Below, piece by piece: positions 57,246 to 64,000 of a DNA stretch of 64,000 nt (position 1 is its first letter; each line of letters starts with the position of its first letter). The position numbers were made by a program, and so were the translations under genes. The DNA lies in NCBI GenBank assembly GCA_033297205.1, contig MU859069.1:1-64000 (forward strand), given 5' to 3'. Below the pieces are notes generated by a model. The model saw only the letters and a program-made list of their open reading frames with translations, was not told the origin of the DNA and did no database searches. This stretch comes from Pseudoneurospora amorphoporcata (taxonomy: Eukaryota; Ascomycota; Sordariomycetes; Sordariales; Sordariaceae).

Positions 57246-60200
57246 ATGCCTCTCATTTGCCCAAGGCCGCTCGGCCGGTTAGTGCCCAAGCTGGGCTCAT
57301 CACTACGACCAGTTCTCTCCTCAGCAGCCGCAGCTTCTCTTGCAGCTTCTCCCCGGCGCCCTGTTGGCATTGCCCTCCAGCACTTGGGCACCGAATCTTG
57401 GAAGAGATTCTATGCCGACCACAAGCTGGACCTCCTCGCCCTCGACCAAAAATGGCGCCAGAAATGGGCCGAATCGAGCCGTGAGAAGGGCACAAGGGAG
57501 AAGGACGAAAAAAACAAATATGTCCTCCCCATGTTTCCCTATCCGTCGGGCTATCTGCACCTCGGCCACCTCCGAGTCTACACCATTGCCGACGTGATTG
57601 CGAGGTTCCAGACTCTCCAGGGCCACAAGGTCCTGTTGCCTATGGGCTGGGATGCCTTTGGACTGCCAGCTGAGAATGCTGCCATTGAGAGAGGCATTAA
57701 CCCGGCCACTTGGACCAAGGCCAACATCGCCAAGATGAAGGAGCAGCTGCATGTCATGAACGGCTCATGGGACTGGAACTGCGTGCGTATTCCACATCGT
57801 ATGTGACTACGAGCCTCCCTACTAACCTTAACCCAGGAACTTGCTACTTGCGATCCCGACTTCTACAAGCATACGCAAAAGATCTTCCTCGCTCTCCATG
57901 AGAAGGGTCTAGCCTACCAGGCGGAAGCCGAGGTCAACTATGACCCTGTCGACAAGACGGTGCTTGCTAACGAGCAAGTCGATGCCAACGGATGCTCATG
58001 GAGGTCCGGCGCCAAGGTCGAGAAGCGCAAGCTGAAGCAGTGGTTCCTCAACATCTCCGAGTTCCGTGAATCCCTGCTCAAAGACCTCGAGACACTGGCC
58101 AAGGACGAGGCGTGGCCCGAGAGAGTTCTGGCCATGCAGAAGAACTGGCTGGGCAAGTCCAAGGGTGCTACTATCAAGTTTCCCGTCCTGGCTTTTGGCC
58201 AAGGTACTCATTCTTCCATCGAGGTCTTCACCAGTCGTCCTGATACCCTCTTTGGCGTCCAGTACATTGCCCTAGCAGCTACTCACCCCTCCGTTCAACA
58301 ACTGGCAAAGAGCGATCCCGAGCTTCAGGTCTTCCTCAGCACTCTGCCTGGGCTCTCTCCTGATTCCAAGGTCGGATACCTGCTCCCTCACATCCGCGCC
58401 GTCAACCCTTTGGCCTACCACGAAGAGACACCAGCGGACACCAAGGTCTCTCTTCCCATCTATGTGGCGCCTTATGTCCTCGGTGACTATGGGGAGGGCG
58501 CCGTCATGGGTGTGCCTGGGCATGATCTGAGGGACCATGCTTTCTGGAAAGAACACCACTACGACGCACCCGTCCGCTTCGTCCTAGCGGCTTCTGAGGA
58601 CGAGAGCACCACCACCATGCCCAACGAGCCAGTCACTGAACACGGCGTTCTGAACGCCAACAGCGGTATCTTCAAGGGCAAGTCGTCCAAGGAGGCCGGT
58701 GAGATGCTAGTCAAGCTTCTTGAGCCTGCTGGTCTCGCAAAGGAGAGCGAGAAATGGCGTCTGCGTGACTGGCTCATCAGCCGCCAGAGGTACTGGGGAA
58801 CACCCATCCCCATCGTGCACTGCGGCTCCTGCGGCACCGTCCCTGTTCCCGACGAGCAGCTCCCCGTCGTGCTCCCGGAAGTCGACGAGCACTGGGCGGG
58901 CAAGAAGACGGGCAACCCGCTCGAGTCCCAGACCGAGTGGATCAACACCTCCTGCCCCAAATGCGGCGGCGAGGCCAAGCGCGACACCGATACCATGGAC
59001 ACCTTTGTCGACTCAAGCTGGTACTACATGCGCTTCATCGACGCCCATAACAAGGAGGCTCCCTTCTCGCCCGAGAAGGCCAAGGCTCTCACTCCCGTTG
59101 ATATCTACATCGGCGGTGTCGAGCACGCCATTCTGCATCTGCTCTACTCCCGCTTTATCTACAAGTTCCTCATGACCTCGTCCTTTGCCGGCAAGGAATC
59201 CGAAGCCACCAAAGGTGCCGAACCAGAGGAGTCCTCTAAAGTTTACGAACCCTTCAAGCGTCTCATCACCCAGGGCATGGTGCACGGCAAGACCTACACC
59301 GACCCATCCACAGGCCGCTTCCTCAAGCCGGATGAAGTCGACCTCAGCAACCCGAACCAGCCCAAGGTGGTGGCCACGGGCGCCATTGCCAACGTCAGCT
59401 ACGAGAAGATGTCCAAGTCCAAGCACAACGGCGTGGACCCGACGACCTTCATTGCGCAGTACGGCGCCGACGCCACGCGCGCGCACATGTTGTTTCAAGC
59501 GCCCGTCAGCGAGATTTTGGATTGGGATGAGAACAAGATTACTGGTGTGACGAGGTGGTTGAGTCGTGTTTATGATCTTGTTCAAAAGACTGCTGCTTCC
59601 TCTTCTTGTATCCAGTCTGGACCTTTGGCCAGCACCACCAGCAGCGTCAAGACCTTTTTCGAACAATATCAACAGCAACAGCAAAACAGCGAACCCGATT
59701 ATTCAGATGAAAGATACGACGCCTCGGTCACCGTCTGGCGCGAGGTCCAACACACCATCTCCTCCGTCACCGCCTCGTACAACAAAGTGTACACCCTCAA
59801 CACCGTCATCTCGGACTTGATGTCGCTTACCAATGTCATCGCTTCCTCCTCCAACTACGACGTCGCCGCCCCCTTAATCAAGCGCGAAGCAGTTTCTACT
59901 TTGATCAGGATGATGGCGCCCGTTGCGCCCGCTTTCGCCGAGGAGTGCTGGTCCACACTCTACCCCAACGCTGGGTCCCTTTTCGACTCCAACAATGAGC
60001 AGGCCAGATTCCCCGTGCCTGATGGGACTGAAAGCATCTTGAAGAGCAGGAAGCAAACCTGCGCGGTGCAGCTTAACGGAAAAACCAAGTTCGCGGTGGA
60101 GATAGGGACGCCGCCGGCTGGGTTGTTGGAGAAGGACGCGCAAGAGAAGTTGAGGGAGTTTATCGTGGCGGAGGTGTTGAGGACGGAGGAAGGCAGGGCG

Positions 60201-60287
60201 AAGCTTGAGGGTAGGGGGGTGGATGTGAACAAGGCCAAGAAGGTTATTGTTGTTAGGGGTGGGAAGTTGTTGAATGTTGTCATGTAG
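57246..60287 (+). CDS. leu-5: mitochondrial leucyl-tRNA synthetase
   Basis: Charges mitochondrial tRNA-Leu; the Neurospora gene is leu-5. Two exons (57246-57782, 57837-60287) encode 995 residues. An Ala/Arg/Ser-rich N-terminus is a likely matrix-targeting signal. Class I motifs: HIGH box as HLGH (residues 105-108) in MFPYPSGYLHLGHLRVYT, and KMSKS (residues 703-707) in YEKMSKSKHNGVDP. The editing (CP1) domain lies between. The WDWN sequence (about 175) is split from ELATCDPDFYKHTQ by a 54-nt intron with an atypical GTGCGT donor. The bacterial-type organisation separates it from the cytosolic LeuRS. Confidence 0.96.
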
Positions 60288-60754
60288 ATGAAACAGACAG
60301 GTAGGGGTGTAAGAGTATTGTATGATGCAAATGTTGAGGTACCAGGTTAGAAAAAAAAAGACCCCTGCTACTCTAGGTAGGCTTTTCTTTTCCTTCTTAT
60401 CTTGGAACTAGCGGTTCTTAGGTTGCTCTATCTTTCTATATGTTTTGAAATTGATGTTCTATGTTGGCCGCTGGTCAACATCCATACCTCCGCACCTTCC
60501 CAACTCCCAACTCCCCCTCCGAGAGCCCATACGGGCCCTTATTTCGTCCCCAGCCCTTTTGCCCTAGGCACCATATAAACTCTGTTACCGAGCCCCTTTA
60601 CCACAACGGGACCTGCCTGCCGCTGCTGTGGTTGCATGGCGCGGTGGTTCCATGTCCCGTTGATGAAAACTTGTGTATTTTTAAGGTCTCGAAGTACACA
60701 CGTAAGAGGGCGCTATACTAGCTAGGTACGTCTGACGCTTCTCTCCACACATAA
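60288..60754. other. convergent intergenic region leu-5 / Mtq1
   Basis: About 0.47 kb between convergent genes. No gene seen. Confidence 0.5.
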
Positions 60755-62088
60755 TCAAGCATCAACAACACCAACCCTCCTCAGATACACACTCCTGCCA
60801 TGTCCCTCCGGATGGCCCTTCACCACGATCTTTTCTTTTCCTATATCCATAATCTCCTCATACCCTTCAAACCCAACCAAATCATCCCTCCAGATCTGCA
60901 CCGTTCCCCCTTTTTCTTCTTCCGTTCCTTCCCCAAAATAGAGTTTCCTCAGCTTCCCATCGCCCAAAACCATGCCCACCACCCGCTTAGCCTGCTCCAT
61001 ATCCCCTACCTCCATCAACACCCTTTTCGGCCTGTAAGTCCTCGCAATCTCCAGCAAGCGGGCAAAAAACACGTCTTCCTCCTCGTACTCCACATTTCCC
61101 TTTTGGGTCGGCAAGAGGTTCTCGTCGTCAGGGTAGTAGTGATGGTAGAAATGTTTTTGGTGCAGGTCGACGCGCTCGACGGGCGGGACCAGAGCGAGTT
61201 TGGGCTCCCAGTTGCGTACACTCCGCGAGGTGGAGACCAGGAAGCCGGAGGGTGAGATGTAGGGGGGGTTGGAGGTTAGGAGGTCCCATGTTGGCTGTTG
61301 TTGTTGTTGTTGTTCTTCCGCTTCTTGGGCTGCGCATTGCTCTGAGCAAACAGGAGTGGAGAGAATGGGATCAACAGCCGAGGAAGAGAAAATGTCGGCT
61401 TTTAGAAAGTGGAGGGATCTTTGTAGTGGATGGGATTTGGATTTGTCTGACGGAGCGGGAAAGCGGTGCGCCCCAAGATTGTGATGCAGGTTCTGCCGGG
61501 AAAGGTTGATGGCTTTTTGGGAGATGTCAACTCCTACCACGTTCAATGACTGAAAGGGGAGAGAGCGGGAGAGCTGGGAGTAGAGGAGGAGGGGGATGCA
61601 ACCTGTGCCGGTGCAGAGGTCGATTATGTTGAGAGGTTGTTGGTCTGCTGGATCTGATTTGGAACTGGAAACAGCTGAGCGGCGAAGGATGTTGGAGAGG
61701 TGGATGGTGTAGGATTCTGTTTCAGTTCTTTTGGTTTGCCGAGGGTTAGCTAATAAGGTAGCTTTCGAAACAGGATTTGAAATGCTTGAATGTACAACAC
61801 TACCTACCTGGGAATCAAGACGCCTGGTTGGCACTTGATCTCAAGGTCACCGAATGGCTGGTTGCCTAGCACATAAGCCAGGGGGAGGCCTTTGCCTCGC
61901 TTGTCGCAGAGCTTCCATACTCGGGCACCGAAGGGGATGATGGAGGGTGTTTCGGCAACGTGCTGTTTGATCCAGCGAAGCTCATTGGCCGTTGATTCTA
62001 GAGTTCGACAGACGGGAAGAAGTTTGGCGGCGTTGAGACCTAGTTTTTTTCGGCCTTGCCAGAATAGCTGGGGTTTTACTCGGGACAT
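60755..62088 (-). CDS. mtq1: mitochondrial release-factor glutamine methyltransferase (Mtq1/HemK/PrmC)
   Basis: S-adenosylmethionine-dependent methyltransferase that modifies the Gln of the GGQ motif in the mitochondrial class I release factor. Two exons (62088-61808, 61727-60755) encode 417 residues, longer than bacterial PrmC. The N-terminal helical domain ends in PLAYVLGNQPFGDLEIKCQPGVLIPR; the next exon gives TETESYTIH, corresponding to the RPETE region of PrmC (here RTETE). SAM motif I is IIDLCTGTGCIPLLL and the catalytic motif is NPPY in LLTSNPPYISP. A low-complexity Gln insert (EEQQQQQQ) precedes NPPY. No strong presequence, but the family's fungal member of this type is mitochondrial. 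The neighbour leu-5 is also mitochondrial translation. Confidence 0.9.
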
Positions 62089-62607
62089 AGTGCTTGAGGT
62101 ATCACGATAAGTTGTCTTTGGTTCACAACCTCGGTCTGGGTCTGGCAGATCTTGGATGTTATTGGTTTTTGTGCATGATGTTGTGATGAAGAAAGTGTGA
62201 TGACTTCAAAAAAGGTTTTATTTCTCGGACTCCCTTTACTACCTGAACCCAAACCGAGAGAAAACCCTCAAGTGAACCTGAAAAGAAGGTGAGTTAAACT
62301 CACTAGAGCTTGTATGTTTACATCACCATGGTAAACTCGACGAGGAGGAGCTCATGTTTCTTATCTTTTCCGATAAGAGCTATATGAATGATATAAGCTG
62401 TTCCACTTTGATGACGCCAAGACGGGAGTTAGCTACCCCTGCAACAAGCACTCGGAACTCCGAGCTCTCCGTCGACACAACCACCCACCCACCCATCACC
62501 CATCATCAGTCACCAACTGCTTGTGCGACACTGCAACGGCAAGGGATATAAAAGACGGTACCCCTGGCCCTATAACGTTGCGCATTCCATCACTACTTCT
62601 AGCGACC
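62089..62607. promoter_or_regulatory. divergent promoter region Mtq1 / Aim32
   Basis: About 0.52 kb between divergent starts. A TATA-like TATAAAAG is at 62548-62555, 53-60 nt before the Aim32 start. No gene seen. Confidence 0.5.
62548..62555 (+). promoter_or_regulatory. TATA-like element before the Aim32 gene
   Basis: TATAAAAG lies 53 nt before the start codon. Fungal TATA elements occur at about this distance; support is by position and sequence only. Confidence 0.4.
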
Positions 62608-64000
62608 ATGCTCCTCCTCCGCCCCCTCCGCCAGACACCCCGAGCAGCAACCGCGGCCTTGAACGCATCGACGGCGCGGGCCTGCGCTCCACGCTCCAGC
62701 AGCAATGTCGCATTCTCCTTCCGACGCGCATACGCAGCAAGAGGAGCCCCCGCGACCTTCCCGACCATAGATACATGCCCGTCGCCCACCTGCTCATGCG
62801 CCCCGACTCCCTCATTTCCCCAAGGGTTCGAGATCGATCACACCACGCCTCTCAACGGTCTCATGCCAGCCCATGCCCAGCAAGTTCTCATCTGCACTGG
62901 CAAGGACGACTGGCCATCCAAGATTGAGGACGACAATGATGGCCAAAACCACGCCGCCATGCTGCGCGATTTGATTGGAAGAGGAGGTCCCTATAGCGAT
63001 GTGAGTTGACTACCAACATGCCCGGAAAACAGCCCATGCAAAGGCCCTACATACCACAACTCTGTGGTGGGAGATAAACGAAAAAAAAGAAGAAAAAAAA
63101 AAGGGAAAAAAAAAAAGGGAAAAAAAAAAGGGAAAAAAAAAAGGGAAAAAAAAAAAAGAAAGCAGTAACGGCTAACAGGTAAGTTCCGGGCACCTCCCCC
63201 CCTTTTCTTCTGCACCTATACAGCCCTTCCACAACATCTCCGTCCTCAACGTCTCTTTCCCTCCATCATCATCATCATCTTCTTCGCCGCCCTCCGCAAA
63301 CCAAAACACCAAAAACACATCCATCTACCTCCTCCCCGACTTCAAATACCTCCCCGCCGTCTCCTCCTCGCCCGACCACCTCAAAGCCCTCGTAAAAGCC
63401 CACCTCCTCCCCGAAAAGCTGCACCCCGTGCACGACCACAGTCCACCCGCCAAGCGGGAGGCACTCCTCCGCGATCCCAGCTACGCCGACCAGATCCCCG
63501 GCCCGGGGATTCGTGACATCCGCAACGAGGTCATCGTGTTAATCTGCGGCCACGGCGGGCGGGATCAGCGGTGTGGTGTGTACGGACCCTTGTTGAGGGG
63601 GGAGTTCGAGAAGAGGTTGGCCGAGTCTAGCTCTACTACTGGAGAAGGACGTGGACAACTTGAAAAAATTCACGTGTTGAAGGGGGCTGCTGCTGCGCCT
63701 GCTGACCAGCAGCTGGACCATGCACGCAACGGAGAGGAGAGCAGCAAAGCATGGGGAGCAAGAGTCGGATTGATCAGCCATATCGGCGGGCACAAGTTTG
63801 CGGGCAACGTGATTGTGTATATCCCGCCCGGGTTGAAGCTGTCTGGATCGGACGCGCCGCATCCGCTAGCTGGACATGGCATTTGGTACGGGAGGGTTGA
63901 GCCGAAGCACGTGGAGGGGATCGTGAAGGAGACGATCAAGAAGGGCAATGTGATTAAGGAGCTGTTTAGGGGCGCGATCAAGCGGGGTGGTGAGATTTTG
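62608..64000 (+). CDS. aim32: altered inheritance of mitochondria protein 32 (Aim32), partial
   Basis: Thioredoxin-like [2Fe-2S] protein of the sucrase/ferredoxin-like (Apd1/Aim32) family, a mitochondrial redox protein. The gene runs off the window end. Exons: 62608-63000 and 63224 to beyond 64000 (259 codons open to the edge). The N-terminus is Arg/Ala/Ser-rich, a likely presequence. DTCPSPTCSCAPTP carries cysteines typical of the cluster-binding region, and VLICGHGGRDQRCGVYGPLL matches the family's HxGGxRxxxxCG motif; a second HIGGHKFAGN follows. The 223-nt intron contains an 83-nt purine-only tract (63080-63162). Confidence 0.88.
63080..63162 (+). repeat. polypurine microsatellite (A9-12 GGG)n within intron
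   Basis: An 83-nt stretch with no pyrimidine, mainly repeated runs of 9-12 A separated by GGG or single G. It lies inside the first intron of the Aim32 gene. Confidence 0.92.

Noticed and set aside
62496..62815. Antisense frames over the Aim32 first exon
   Set aside because: They overlap a supported coding exon and have no family resemblance.

Overview
The window looks like nuclear chromosomal DNA of a filamentous ascomycete of the Sordariaceae, most probably a Neurospora species. Three things point there. Genes are dense and single-copy, with many short introns (about 50-140 nt) using GTRNGT donors, CTAAC/CTGAC branch sites and YAG acceptors. The first 3.85 kb is an AT-rich, TpA-rich, stop-riddled block of the kind left by repeat-induced point mutation (RIP). 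Several products closely match Neurospora proteins I know: trimethyllysine dioxygenase CBS-1, formate dehydrogenase, calcineurin CNA-1, mitochondrial LeuRS LEU-5 and ribosomal protein L28. CBS-1 differs at scattered positions from the N. crassa protein as I remember it, so I would call this a relative of N. crassa rather than N. crassa itself; that is inference.

Layout: 1-3850 is RIP-degraded DNA holding a ~0.4 kb inverted-repeat element (2207-2611) and a possible mutated tRNA-like remnant (about 1700-1775). After a sharp change in composition near 3850 come 23 protein genes: Ubp15/USP7 deubiquitinase (+), Tim22 (+), Prp45/SNW splicing factor (-), p24 cargo receptor (-), PhoD-like membrane phosphatase (+), cbs-1 (+), sorbose-reductase-like SDR (+), cna-1 (+), a cyclase-family hydrolase with an apparent frameshift (+), rpl28 (-), a PSMG3-like proteasome assembly chaperone (-), Dhr1/Ecm16 helicase (+), Med6 (-), an MMTAG2-like RS-rich protein (+), a giant sacsin-like ATPase with a C-terminal HExxH site (+), fdh (+), a Cyc2-like mitochondrial FAD oxidoreductase (-), an LAT-type amino-acid permease (-), leu-5 (+), an Mtq1/HemK release-factor methyltransferase (-) and Aim32 (+, cut by the window end at 64000).

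Most genes are unrelated housekeeping functions, as is usual for fungal chromosomes. Mitochondrial functions recur (Tim22, Cyc2-like, LeuRS, Mtq1, Aim32), and the leu-5/mtq1/aim32 trio at the right end has two genes for mitochondrial translation. Several pairs are divergent over 0.4-1.2 kb and may share promoters. No CRISPR array, rRNA, intact tRNA or operon was seen. Exon coordinates were worked out by hand from splice signals, reading frame and family conservation; summed exon lengths are multiples of three for every intact gene. The least expected observations are the frameshifted cyclase, the sacsin-like ATPase carrying a metzincin-like zinc motif, the seven-intron rpl28 with a start-codon-only exon, and the small inverted-repeat element inside the RIP block.
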